From: Segatella copri
Lineage (GTDB): Bacteria; Bacteroidota; Bacteroidia; Bacteroidales; Bacteroidaceae
Length of the DNA stretch: 33,519 nucleotides
Direction: 5' to 3'
NCBI RefSeq assembly: GCF_009495355.1
Contig: NZ_VZAD01000092.1
Span: 1 to 33,519 of the forward strand
The notes below the pieces were generated by a model. It ran no database searches and was not told the DNA's origin. It saw only the letters and a program-made list of their open reading frames with translations. Each line of letters starts with the position of its first letter. Position 1 is the first letter of the stretch. A program made the position numbers and the translations under genes. This document shows positions 25,727 through 33,519 of this stretch, piece by piece.

Positions 25727-27619
25727 ATGAAAACAATGTATTTCAGTCAGAAAGCCTTATTGCTTGTTGTCTTTCTGATGTTGGTCGTTTCTTCAGCGGC
25801 ACAAGCCAAGCGAGTTGTTGAGCGTCCTTACTTCTTCGCCTCCAACAATCATAAATTAGAAATCGAGCGTGTGACACTCGACAAGAAAGCTACAGTTCTT
25901 GACGTAAAAATCTATCAGGCCAGTGGCAAGGTTAGTATCGATTCCCATGCCGTTCTTGCAGTCAATGGTGCGACGTATGCTTATCTGGGTAGTCCGCAGT
26001 TGCCAAAAGGTGTTTTTGTGAAAGTGCCTGAATGTGGGTACGTTTCTGCTACTTTGCGTTTTAAGCCAATGCCAGAGACCACGACGGAGTTTGATTTCCG
26101 TGAAGTATCCGACAACTCTGGTTGGAACATTTACGGAGTGCGCCTCGACGGCAGACGGCCACAGGCTGACATTCCGCAGCACTTGTTACAGCAAGCATTT
26201 GACAAAAAGGTAGAATTGCCATCTACCGATCTCAACCTTGGCAAGACTGTTGTGAATGTGCGCTTGGTAGGGTATAAACCTGAATACGGTACTACACTTG
26301 ATGTTCTCGTCGATAATTGGTTCTCACCACAGCGTATGCCGTTCGACCACGATTCTATCAGCGTGGATGGAACATGCAGCATAAGTGCCAATGCTATTTT
26401 ACCGGCAATAGCAACCATTCGGGTTAACCGAATGGAGATTCCGTTTCTTGCAGTGCCTCACGATACGACTACTGTAATTATTGACCTCACGACACAGGCA
26501 CTTGCCGCTACACATCTCTTTGCAGATGATGCAAGCGTCAAGAAATATGTTTGGTTTGAAGGAAAATATGCTGCTGTCGATACAGAGTTGCAGAGTGTAA
26601 AGGAAAATCTTGATGTCTATGGCAAAACTTTCTTTGATGACATTTGTGGTATGACACCATTGCAATATCGTGATTATGTGCAGAAGGTTTATGAGCAAAA
26701 ACTACATGCTATTGATGCTGATGCAACCATCAGCGTTGCCACCCGAACTTTGGCGCATAGTTATCTTTCCATGAATTATGCTTCGGCGTTGTTTGGTTTT
26801 AAGAACAATATAGCCATGGCTCCTATGATTGTGCGCAAGACAGGAGTGCGACGTGCCGACCTGAGTGTTGACACATTGTCGTATTTTAAAACATTGGAGC
26901 AACTCCCAATCCTTCGTTCCAAGAATCAGCGTTATTATTCTTTTCTTGCAGACTTTACGTCAAGTTTCTGTCGCCAATATATGGCGGCTGACCCATTGTT
27001 GGATGATATAGCTGTCGGAAAGCGTCTCAGCCGTTCTTTAGGACGCAAGCATCTTCTCACCGAACAGCAGATGGCGGCAGCTCGCGATAGTATTGCCAAT
27101 GATATGGTGAGGGAATTGCTTTTTGCCGACAATGAAGACTTGAAGTCCCAGCAAAAGTCTTCCGACGAAAAAATGGCCGAGATGATAAAGACAGCCAATT
27201 CCAGTTCTGTATACAGCATTATAGACATAGACTCCAAGATGTCTGCCAAACAGATTTTTCCCTCAATCATAAATAAGTATAAAGGCAAAACTCTGCTCCT
27301 TGATTTTTGGAACACGTGGTGTATGCCATGCAGGGCTGCCATGTCGGCCATTCGTCCTTTGAAAGAACAGCTCACCGATGTGGTGTATGTTTATATTGCA
27401 GATGCTTCATCGCCTGTTGGCAAATGGGGCGAGATGATAAAGACGATAAGTGGTGTGCATGTGCGGTTGACAGAGGAGCAGGCTGATGCTCTTAGTGACC
27501 TATATCATTTCTCAGGTATTCCTACTTATTTTGTTGTAAACAAGGAAGGAAAGATTACTTATCAGACAACAAGTTTTCCTGGAGTAGATAAGTTGAGAGA
27601 GGTGTTGAAGTCTGAATAA
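25727..27619 (+). CDS. Secreted TlpA-like thioredoxin fusion protein
   Basis: The 630-residue protein has a signal peptide (about residues 1-27, LLVVFLMLVVSSAAQAK). A beta-rich N-terminal half (to about 255) is not recognised, and a helical middle follows. The C-terminal thioredoxin fold has TLLLDFWNTWCMPCRAAMSA, redox motif WCMPC near 530-534, and the cis-proline loop SGIPTYFVV. TlpA-like proteins of Bacteroidota reduce or isomerise disulfides in the periplasm, often fused to extra N-terminal domains. The substrate is unknown. I keep ATG 25727, but the ATG at 25736 would fit the signal peptide equally well. It is monocistronic, with a terminator-like hairpin downstream. Confidence 0.8.
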   Translation: MKTMYFSQKALLLVVFLMLVVSSAAQAKRVVERPYFFASNNHKLEIERVTLDKKATVLDVKIYQASGKVSIDSHAVLAVNGATYAYLGSPQLPKGVFVKVPECGYVSATLRFKPMPETTTEFDFREVSDNSGWNIYGVRLDGRRPQADIPQHLLQQAFDKKVELPSTDLNLGKTVVNVRLVGYKPEYGTTLDVLVDNWFSPQRMPFDHDSISVDGTCSISANAILPAIATIRVNRMEIPFLAVPHDTTTVIIDLTTQALAATHLFADDASVKKYVWFEGKYAAVDTELQSVKENLDVYGKTFFDDICGMTPLQYRDYVQKVYEQKLHAIDADATISVATRTLAHSYLSMNYASALFGFKNNIAMAPMIVRKTGVRRADLSVDTLSYFKTLEQLPILRSKNQRYYSFLADFTSSFCRQYMAADPLLDDIAVGKRLSRSLGRKHLLTEQQMAAARDSIANDMVRELLFADNEDLKSQQKSSDEKMAEMIKTANSSSVYSIIDIDSKMSAKQIFPSIINKYKGKTLLLDFWNTWCMPCRAAMSAIRPLKEQLTDVVYVYIADASSPVGKWGEMIKTISGVHVRLTEEQADALSDLYHFSGIPTYFVVNKEGKITYQTTSFPGVDKLREVLKSE

Positions 27620-27658
27620 CATAAATGTGGGACTTCAGGAGGAAATTCTCTTTTGAAA

Positions 27659-27698
27659 AACGCAAGTGCTTTCATTGACTATTGAAAGCACCTGCGTT
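27659..27698 (+). terminator. Hairpin after the TlpA-like gene, leading into the repeat array
   Basis: GTGCTTTCA (27666-27674) pairs perfectly with TGAAAGCAC (27683-27691), and AACGC/GCGTT extends it across a 2-by-2 internal loop. No long T-run follows, only TTT. The 3' arm's GCGTTTAAG is the same sequence found at the end of each 22-base unit, so the array seems to have grown from this hairpin. Confidence 0.45.
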
Positions 27699-27704
27699 TA
27701 AGCT

Positions 27705-28095
27705 CGAAGCCTATTGCGTTTAATATCGAAGCCTATTGCGTTTAAGGTCGAAGCCTATTGCGTTTAAGGTCGAAGCCTATTGCGTTTAAGGTCGAAGCCT
27801 ATTGCGTTTAAGGTCGAAGCCTATTGCGTTTAAGGTCGAAGCCTATTGCGTTTAAGGTCGAAGCCTATTGCGTTTAAGGTCGAAGCCTATTGCGTTTAAG
27901 GTCGAAGCCTATTGCGTTTAAGGTCGAAGCCTATTGCGTTTAAGGTCGAAGCCTATTGCGTTTAAGGTCGAAGCCTATTGCGTTTAAGGTCGAAGCCTAT
28001 TGCGTTTAAGCTCGAAGCTTATTGCGTTTAAGCATGAAGCCTATTGCGTTTAAGGTCGAAGCCTATTGCGTTTAAGCATGAAGCCTATTTCGTTT
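27705..28095. repeat. 18 tandem copies of a 22-base unit
   Basis: The unit CGAAGCCTATTGCGTTTAAG plus two or three variable bases starts at 27705 and repeats at exactly 22-base steps to 28079, 18 copies without indels. The only variable positions are mostly the bases just before GAAGCC: GTC in most copies, ATC or CTC in a few, CAT in two near the right end (28034, 28078). Internal copies are identical and the edge copies diverge. Twenty-two is not a multiple of three and the frames are closed, so it is not coding. There are no spacers, so it is not CRISPR. It sits between converging genes and ends in a run of seven T. Confidence 0.95.
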
Positions 28096-28140
28096 TTTTA
28101 TGAGTGTCATATGACAGCAGTTATGTGCTTAATGGAGATA

Positions 28141-28177
28141 AAAAAGCCCTGCCCCGCTAAAGGGGGTAGGGCTTTTT
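28141..28177. terminator. Bidirectional terminator
   Basis: AAAAAGCCCT (28141-28150) pairs with AGGGCTTTTT (28168-28177). The stem continues through a G-U pair to CCCC (28152-28155)/GGGG (28163-28166). It ends the converging GYF_2 gene on the minus strand and any read-through from the left. Confidence 0.85.
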
Positions 28178-28226
28178 GATGTATTGTCGCTTTTATATGT
28201 GTTGCCACTTCGTGGAGGGAGGCCTG

Positions 28227-29123
28227 TTAGAACAAGCTGAGGATCTTGTCTACTATCTTGTCGATATTAGAGGAGTCGTTGAGTTCTTCCAACTTTTCGT
28301 TGAGTTTGTCTTCCATCTTTTTGCTGACCTTGTCGGACAGTTTGTCAATAGCCTCGTTGGTCTTGTTTTCGAGCTGTGACTGCAGGTTGGTGTTGTCTGA
28401 AGAGTTGTTTGCCGACTGATTGTCATCAGTATTTTCAGATGAGTCGTTGCTGTTGAGCTGTTCCACATTTTCCATTGCCTTGATAGCATCATCGGCATTG
28501 ATGGTGTATACCTTGCCCAGGATTCCAAAGCTTACGTTGTGACTTTTGCCATTGAAGTTGACGGTGCCTTTCGAGAAGATGATGTAGTTGTGGTACTCGA
28601 AAAGCTGGTCGAAGGCAACATCTATCATGTTGTTCGAGATCATCTTGGCAAACGAGCGCAGGCCATCGGCGAAGATGAAATCGTCACTGATGTTTGTAGC
28701 CTTGTCTATCACCTTGCCGACTTCCTCCTTTACGGCTTGCTTATGAGTGTCTCTGCCGGGGTTGGTGAATGCCAGGATGAGCAGAATCACAACCAAGAGT
28801 CCTACGAAGAATTTCCAGTAGGATTTCTTTTTCTTAGGCTTCTTGTCGCTGTCCTTCCCGTTCTCATTTTCCTCTGTTTCTGCTGCAGGCTGACTCATAT
28901 CTTCCGCCTGATTGGCTGTAGGAGGAACAGGAGGCACAGCAGTTCCTGTTTGCTGACTGCCTTCGGCGAGAATGTATTTCAGTTCGGCTATTTTCCAGGC
29001 TGGAGTCCAGTCTGCCATACCTTCTTTCCATACCAAAGTCTCAGGCTTGATATGTTTTTCTGCCAGCTGGGCTATGCTGAATGGTCCGGCTTGCTTTCCG
29101 TTTTCTACGATGAAGTATTCCAT
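28227..29123 (-). CDS. GYF_2-domain membrane protein
   Basis: The 298-residue protein has a GYF_2 (DUF4339) domain at residues 1-55 (YFIVENGKQAGPFSIAQL, then LVWKEGMADWTPAWKI). A charged linker follows, then one membrane helix (FFVGLLVVILLILAFTNP, about 105-122). The domain after it starts NPGRDTHKQAVKEEVGKVID and resembles DUF4359-type outer parts. The tail is low-complexity (about 225-260) and then a helical, charged coiled coil. GYF-like domains bind peptides. The function is unknown. I start at 29123, where the domain begins, because the 20 extra residues to 29183 are a Lys-rich run overlapping the preceding stop. It lies 56 bases after the C11 peptidase gene. Confidence 0.75.
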   Translation of the reverse strand: MEYFIVENGKQAGPFSIAQLAEKHIKPETLVWKEGMADWTPAWKIAELKYILAEGSQQTGTAVPPVPPTANQAEDMSQPAAETEENENGKDSDKKPKKKKSYWKFFVGLLVVILLILAFTNPGRDTHKQAVKEEVGKVIDKATNISDDFIFADGLRSFAKMISNNMIDVAFDQLFEYHNYIIFSKGTVNFNGKSHNVSFGILGKVYTINADDAIKAMENVEQLNSNDSSENTDDNQSANNSSDNTNLQSQLENKTNEAIDKLSDKVSKKMEDKLNEKLEELNDSSNIDKIVDKILSLF

Positions 29124-29179
29124 TGTTTCTGTCTGTTTATTTTTGTTTTTCTTTAACTTCCTCCTAACTTCTTTGCTCT

Positions 29180-30379
29180 TCACTCTCCCTCATGCGTCGC
29201 TTTCCACCATTTGGTCTGTTTCTTGGTTCTGAGAGCCACGGGATGCGAACTGGGGTCGCTGATGGTAAGACCCGAGAAGTCTTTGACAGTGATGGTTGTC
29301 GCATTGATGTTGCTGTACACTTCTGCTGTGCTTTGTGCGGCTTTTACCGTGGCTTTCAGCTGAGTGGCAAACTGATCCTTCATCGAGGCGTTGGGCTTCA
29401 GACTGTCTACATAGTTGCCCAAGTCGTAATACAGGTTGGGGGTGTATCCGTCTTCTGTCTGCACGCCAGCCAGGCGTTCTGTGGTGATGGTGTACTTGCT
29501 GTTCAGTTCCTTCATGATGGCAGCCAACTTGTCCATCTGTCGGCAGTCGATGGCAGCAAGGCTTGCGTATGGGGTAGAGGTGCTGTTGTAATGAGAGTAG
29601 TACGACGAGATGATGCTTGCGTAGTTGGGAGTTGTCGTGTTGAGATAGCTCCAGATATCCTCGTAGGGCAGTCCCTTTGCCATAATCTCATTGGGCGAAG
29701 CCAAGAGGAAGTTGGTGGCATCCTTCAGCTCGTAAGCCGTCTCCACATTACTCATATAGCAGGCATCGAAGAGGATGTACTGCATCTTGATGCCGTTGGT
29801 CTCGATGGCTTGTGCCAGCGATGATACGTTGATGGCATAGGTGTTGTCGAGTCCGCCAAAAGAGCGGGTCTTGAGTGCAGCTTTTCTCTTGGCCTGGTTG
29901 GGATAGTCGGTCCAGTCGGAAATGTTGTTCCATCCTGTTCCGTGTCCTCCGATAATCAGGGCATAGTTGAGTGCCTCTGCTTGCTGTTTCACCTCACCGA
30001 TGATGTCTGTCAGTCCTTCCGTAGTGGTGTAGGCAGTGCCGGTATAGTTTTCCAGCATCTGATGCTCTACAGTAAAGGTGCTTGAGTTGTAAGTCAGCTC
30101 AAAGAGCGAACTCTCTGTGGCAGATGTGCTCATAAACACAAATACCCTTGTGCTTTTTAGTCCCTTGTTCTTCTTGATGGCATTCTCTATCTGGTTCAGG
30201 TTGTTGACCATATCGCTGTAGAGTCCTGCCGAATTTTCGGTTCCCGACCATGGATACATGATGAGCAAGGTCTGCTTGTTGACGCTGTCGATGTCGAAAG
30301 CCTCGTCGTTGCAGCCCGTCAGTCCCATCAGGGCGAAGGATACATATATAAATAAGGTGAAAAGCTTCTTTCTTGTCAT
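29180..30379 (-). CDS. Clostripain-like (C11) cysteine peptidase lipoprotein
   Basis: The 399-residue protein has a lipobox GLTGC (lipid cysteine C23), so it is anchored at the cell envelope. The peptidase dyad is H146 in IIGGHGTGW and C207 in FDACYMSNVETAYEL, both as in family C11. C11 enzymes often cleave after Lys or Arg and mature by self-cleavage; a basic stretch between the two (KRKAALKTR, about 164-172) could be the site, which is inference. Targets may be dietary, host or self proteins. It is followed closely by the GYF_2 gene and is probably co-transcribed. Confidence 0.85.
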   Translation of the reverse strand: MTRKKLFTLFIYVSFALMGLTGCNDEAFDIDSVNKQTLLIMYPWSGTENSAGLYSDMVNNLNQIENAIKKNKGLKSTRVFVFMSTSATESSLFELTYNSSTFTVEHQMLENYTGTAYTTTEGLTDIIGEVKQQAEALNYALIIGGHGTGWNNISDWTDYPNQAKRKAALKTRSFGGLDNTYAINVSSLAQAIETNGIKMQYILFDACYMSNVETAYELKDATNFLLASPNEIMAKGLPYEDIWSYLNTTTPNYASIISSYYSHYNSTSTPYASLAAIDCRQMDKLAAIMKELNSKYTITTERLAGVQTEDGYTPNLYYDLGNYVDSLKPNASMKDQFATQLKATVKAAQSTAEVYSNINATTITVKDFSGLTISDPSSHPVALRTKKQTKWWKATHEGE

Positions 30380-30388
30380 GATACGAAA

Positions 30389-30498
30389 AATGTTAAATGT
30401 TAAGTGTTAAATGTTAAGTCGTGGCGCCCTTGTAAAGTCTTGTTCTTAAGATGGCAAGAGCAGTCTCGTCTAACACTTAACATTCAACATTTAACATT
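30389..30498. repeat. Long imperfect inverted repeat of TGTTAA modules
   Basis: The left arm 30389-30417 (AATGTTAAATGTTAAGTGTT and on) pairs with 30471-30498 over about 28 bases with three mismatches, loop of about 52 bases. It lies between valS and the C11 gene, both minus. It may act as a valS terminator or mRNA stem, and is built from the same 8-10-base modules as 17368-17391. Confidence 0.6.
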
Positions 30499-30514
30499 GA
30501 AATAAAATAGTCTG

Positions 30515-33196
30515 TTACTTCTTCTTGAGTTCTTCGATAGTAGCCTTGAGGGCTGCGATCTTCTCTACAGAGTCGCTTTCTTTCTTGCGCTCAAGAGCCA
30601 CCACCTTCTCAGGAGCGTGAGCCACGAAGTTCTCATTGCTGAGCTTCTTGCGCACACCCATCAGGAAGCCTTCAAGGTGCTTGAGCTGTGCCTCAGCCTT
30701 CTCTATCTCGGCAGCCACGTCGATAAGGTCGCCCAATGGTACGGCAAACTCGTCGGTACCTACCATGAAACTGGATGCGTCAGCGCTCTTCTCGGTGATG
30801 ACCTCAATCTTGTCGAGGTTGGCCATCTTCAGAGTTACGTCGTTGTAAGCCTCGAAGTCGTTCTTGCCCACTGCCTGGAGTGAGAGCTGCTCCTTCTGAG
30901 CGATGTTCTTCTGGTTGCGAACGGTACGGACACCGGCGATAATCTGCTTCACAGCCTCGATGTCGGCTGCCAACTTCTGCTCCTCGGCTGTAGGTGCAGG
31001 AATCTCCAGCTTCTCGCGCATGATGCTCTCGCCCTCCTTGCGGTCGTAGATGTGCTGCCACAACTCCTCGGTGATGAATGGCATGAATGGGTGCAGCATC
31101 TTCAGCAGTGCGTCGAAGAAACGGAGGGTAGCATCGTAGCTCTTCTGGTCGATAGGCTGACCGTAGGCTGGCTTCACCATCTCCAAGTACCAAGATGAGA
31201 ACTCATCCCAGAACAACTTATATACAGTCATCAAAGCCTCAGAGATACGGTAGTCCTTAAACTGCTTCTGCATCTCCTCGTTCACCTCCTTGAGCTTGGC
31301 GTCAAACCATTTCACTGCGATTTCTGCGCTCTTAGGCTGTTCGATATCTGCTGTCTCCCAACCCTTAACGAGGCGGAAGGCGTTCCAAATCTTGTTGTTG
31401 AAGTTACGTCCCTGCTCGCAAAGGCTCTCGTCGAAGAGGATGTCATTGCCTGCAGGCGCAGAGAGCATCATACCCATGCGTACACCGTCGGCACCAAACT
31501 TATCGATCAGGTCGATAGGGTCAGGAGAGTTGCCGAGGCTCTTGCTCATCTTGCGGCCGAGCTTGTCGCGAACGATACCTGTGAAGTACACGTGCTTGAA
31601 AGGCATCTTGCCACGATATTCGTAGCCAGCCATGATCATACGTGCCACCCAGAAGAAGATGATGTCCGGACCTGTTACGAGGTCGCTGGTGGGGTAGTAG
31701 TAGTTGATCTCCTCATTGTCTGGGTGCTCGATGCCGTCGAAGAGAGAGATAGGCCACAGCCATGAAGAGAACCATGTGTCGAGGCAGTCGCTCTCTTGTT
31801 CCAGGTCTTCGGCCTTGATGTTGGCATTCTTCTCCTGTGCGAGCTTCAAAGCCTCCTCTGCGGTTTCAGCCACTACGAAGTCCTTCTTGCCCTCGTTGTC
31901 GAAGTAGTAGGCTGGTATGCGATGACCCCACCACAACTGACGGCTGATACACCAGTCTTTGATATTCTCCAACCAGTGGCGATAGGTGTTCTTATATTTC
32001 TTGGGGTAGAACTCGATATCGTCGTCCATGACCGGTGCGAGGGCGATGTCGGCAAAGTGCTGCATCTTGAGGAACCACTGTGTAGAGAGCTTAGGCTCGA
32101 TAGGCACATTGGTGCGCTCGGAGAAACCTACCTTATTATTATAGTCCTCTATCTTCTCCATGAGGCCAGCCTCCTGCAGGTCGGTAGAGATCTGCTTGCG
32201 CACGTCCATGCGGTCCATGCCCACATACATGCCGGCAGCCTCACTGATGGTTCCGTTGTCGTTGAAGATATCGATGGTTGCCAGTCCGTGCTTCAAGCCG
32301 AGTGCATGGTCGTTGATGTCGTGAGCTGGAGTCACCTTCAGACAACCTGTACCGAACTCGATGTCTACATATGAGTCCTCGATGACAGGAATCTCACGGC
32401 CTACGAGAGGCACGATGACGTGCTTACCCTTCAGCCAGGTGTTCTTCTTGTCCTCTGGGTTGATACACATGGCTGTATCGCCCATGATGGTCTCAGGACG
32501 TGTGGTAGCCACTACAGCATAGTAGCCCTTCTCGTCCTTGTGCATCACGTTCTCCTCGTCCACCTGCTGGCAGTCTTGCTCCACTACGTAATACTTCAGA
32601 TGATAGAGTTTAGAGTGCTCGTCCTTGTAGATAACCTCCTCGTCGGAGAGCGCAGTCTGCGCCTTAGGATCCCAGTTCACCATACGCACGCCGCGATAGA
32701 TGAGTCCCTTCTGGTAGAGGTCGCAGAACACATGGATCACGGCACGCGAACGCGTCTCGTCCATAGTGAATGCTGTGCGGTCCCAGTCGCAGCTGGCACC
32801 CAAGCGACGCAACTGCTTGAGGATGATGCCGCCATGCTCGTGAGTCCAGTCCCATGCATGCTTGAGGAACTCCTCACGGGTGAGGTCGGTCTTCTTGATG
32901 CCCTGCTGAGCGAGGCGGTTCACCACCTTGGCCTCGGTAGCGATACTGGCATGGTCGGTACCTGGCACCCAGCATGCGTTCTTTCCCTCCATTCGTGCAC
33001 GGCGCACAAGGATGTCCTGGATTGTATTGTTGAGCATGTGTCCCATGTGGAGCACACCTGTTACGTTAGGTGGTGGGATTACCACTGTATAGGGGTCACG
33101 ACCGTCTGGCTTCGAGCTGAAGAGTTTGTTGTCGAGCCAGTACTGATACCATTTTCCTTCCACGTCTTGTGGATCGTACTTACTTGCTAATTCCAT
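30515..33196 (-). CDS. valS: Valyl-tRNA synthetase
   Basis: The 893-residue class I synthetase charges tRNA-Val and edits threonine. HIGH is in [17 protein letters not shown] (about 41-57), the editing domain is present ([13 protein letters not shown]), and the KMSKS motif is in [19 protein letters not shown] near 545. The anticodon-binding domain and a C-terminal coiled-coil (about 825-893, with [20 protein letters not shown]) complete it. The length is normal. Its promoter box is TAACTTTG at 33246-33239, upstream of an A/T-rich leader. Confidence 0.97.
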   Translation of the reverse strand: MELASKYDPQDVEGKWYQYWLDNKLFSSKPDGRDPYTVVIPPPNVTGVLHMGHMLNNTIQDILVRRARMEGKNACWVPGTDHASIATEAKVVNRLAQQGIKKTDLTREEFLKHAWDWTHEHGGIILKQLRRLGASCDWDRTAFTMDETRSRAVIHVFCDLYQKGLIYRGVRMVNWDPKAQTALSDEEVIYKDEHSKLYHLKYYVVEQDCQQVDEENVMHKDEKGYYAVVATTRPETIMGDTAMCINPEDKKNTWLKGKHVIVPLVGREIPVIEDSYVDIEFGTGCLKVTPAHDINDHALGLKHGLATIDIFNDNGTISEAAGMYVGMDRMDVRKQISTDLQEAGLMEKIEDYNNKVGFSERTNVPIEPKLSTQWFLKMQHFADIALAPVMDDDIEFYPKKYKNTYRHWLENIKDWCISRQLWWGHRIPAYYFDNEGKKDFVVAETAEEALKLAQEKNANIKAEDLEQESDCLDTWFSSWLWPISLFDGIEHPDNEEINYYYPTSDLVTGPDIIFFWVARMIMAGYEYRGKMPFKHVYFTGIVRDKLGRKMSKSLGNSPDPIDLIDKFGADGVRMGMMLSAPAGNDILFDESLCEQGRNFNNKIWNAFRLVKGWETADIEQPKSAEIAVKWFDAKLKEVNEEMQKQFKDYRISEALMTVYKLFWDEFSSWYLEMVKPAYGQPIDQKSYDATLRFFDALLKMLHPFMPFITEELWQHIYDRKEGESIMREKLEIPAPTAEEQKLAADIEAVKQIIAGVRTVRNQKNIAQKEQLSLQAVGKNDFEAYNDVTLKMANLDKIEVITEKSADASSFMVGTDEFAVPLGDLIDVAAEIEKAEAQLKHLEGFLMGVRKKLSNENFVAHAPEKVVALERKKESDSVEKIAALKATIEELKKK

Positions 33197-33238
33197 TTTT
33201 TATTATCTTTTGTTGTTTTTTCTTCAATAAAATCGGTG

Positions 33239-33246
33239 CAAAGTTA
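33239..33246 (-). promoter_or_regulatory. Candidate -7 box of valS
   Basis: TAACTTTG followed by CA on the minus strand matches TAnnTTTG, 43 bases before the start. The -33 position lacks TTTG. Confidence 0.45.
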
Positions 33247-33519
33247 CTAAATTCTGCCGAAATAAGCGAGGTCTTTACTTATTATTTTCCTTCATTTATG
33301 TTTTTCATCTTCATTTGGAGCTTTAAATTTGTAGAATACTTCTTTTATCTTTTATATGTTTTCAAATGTAATCAACAGGTTAGCCCAATGTCTTTTTTAG
33401 AGCACTTCTCATTTAAAACGTACCAAAGTTGTTTCCGTATCACTTAGCACTCAATAGTGTTGTGGAATTTTGGAATAATTCATTTTTCGTGGATATAGAA
33501 TGAAACCATTCCATCAGAG
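33247..33519. other. Window end without a recognisable gene
   Basis: AT-rich sequence upstream of valS. A frame at 33169-33447 overlaps the valS start and promoter and has no domain, so I do not call it. No strong hairpin or complete promoter was seen. A gene on either strand may begin beyond the window. Confidence 0.4.

Noticed and set aside
27705..28095. Tandem array considered as a CRISPR array
   Set aside because: Units are contiguous with no spacers, the period is 22 and there are no cas genes.
33169..33447. Plus-strand open frame at the window end
   Set aside because: It overlaps the valS start and promoter, has no recognisable domain and is mostly hydrophobic AT-rich translation.

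Overview
The window reads as chromosomal DNA of a Bacteroidota member of the Prevotella/Segatella type. The reasons are Bacteroidota-style promoter elements (a TTTG box about 19-20 bases before TAnnTTTG), Bacteroidota-typical families (N-terminal-rubredoxin rubrerythrin, LolA next to FtsK, OmpH lipoprotein, GYF_2 protein, clostripain-like lipoprotein, TlpA-like fusion) and a moderate-GC housekeeping backbone. The genus is inferred from overall resemblance, not from a marker gene.

Positions 1-2500 are AT-rich and look accessory. They hold the start of a small secreted-protein gene (minus strand, cut by the window edge). Upstream of it lies a roughly 300-base segment with many perfectly complementary arms, including pseudoknots, that looks like a structured RNA or leader. 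Next come a frameshifted coding remnant, a 23-base direct repeat, and a rod-shaped candidate small RNA with its own promoter and terminator. An orphan family 2 glycosyltransferase ends the region. From 2530 on, the sequence is dense housekeeping DNA.

2534-3769 is a peroxide/iron-type unit: a Fur/PerR-like regulator and an N-terminal-rubredoxin rubrerythrin, behind a promoter overlaid by one palindrome and next to a 19-base perfect inverted repeat. 3910-7202 holds lolA and ftsK (minus), diverging from a DEDDy exonuclease (plus). 8177-14090 carries rlmI-like, a substrate-binding lipoprotein, a TPR protein and dnaB.

14172-21669 is the leucine cluster: leuA, leuC, leuD, a second LeuA-like synthase (citramalate-synthase-like) and leuB, followed by an overlapping TPR gene and a strong terminator. 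Ahead of leuA is a well-formed attenuator: a promoter, a 28-codon peptide in which 12 residues are Ile, Leu or Val, and mutually exclusive antiterminator and terminator stems. LeuC, LeuD and LeuB can process both isopropylmalate and citramalate, so the operon could supply leucine and the 2-oxobutyrate needed for isoleucine.

21725-25697 holds pepD (minus), diverging from a small membrane protein, an OmpH-like lipoprotein, nth and a DUF2461 gene. 25727-27619 is a TlpA-like thioredoxin fusion. It is followed by 18 tandem copies of a 22-base unit in the gap before two convergent minus-strand genes (a GYF_2 membrane protein and a C11 peptidase lipoprotein). valS (minus) lies beyond, and the last 300 bases hold no recognisable gene. 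No tRNA, rRNA, CRISPR array, insertion sequence or plasmid gene was seen. The best candidates for new biology are the pseudoknotted RNA at 287-570, the rod-shaped RNA at 1401-1547, the branched-chain leader attenuator and the 22-base array.
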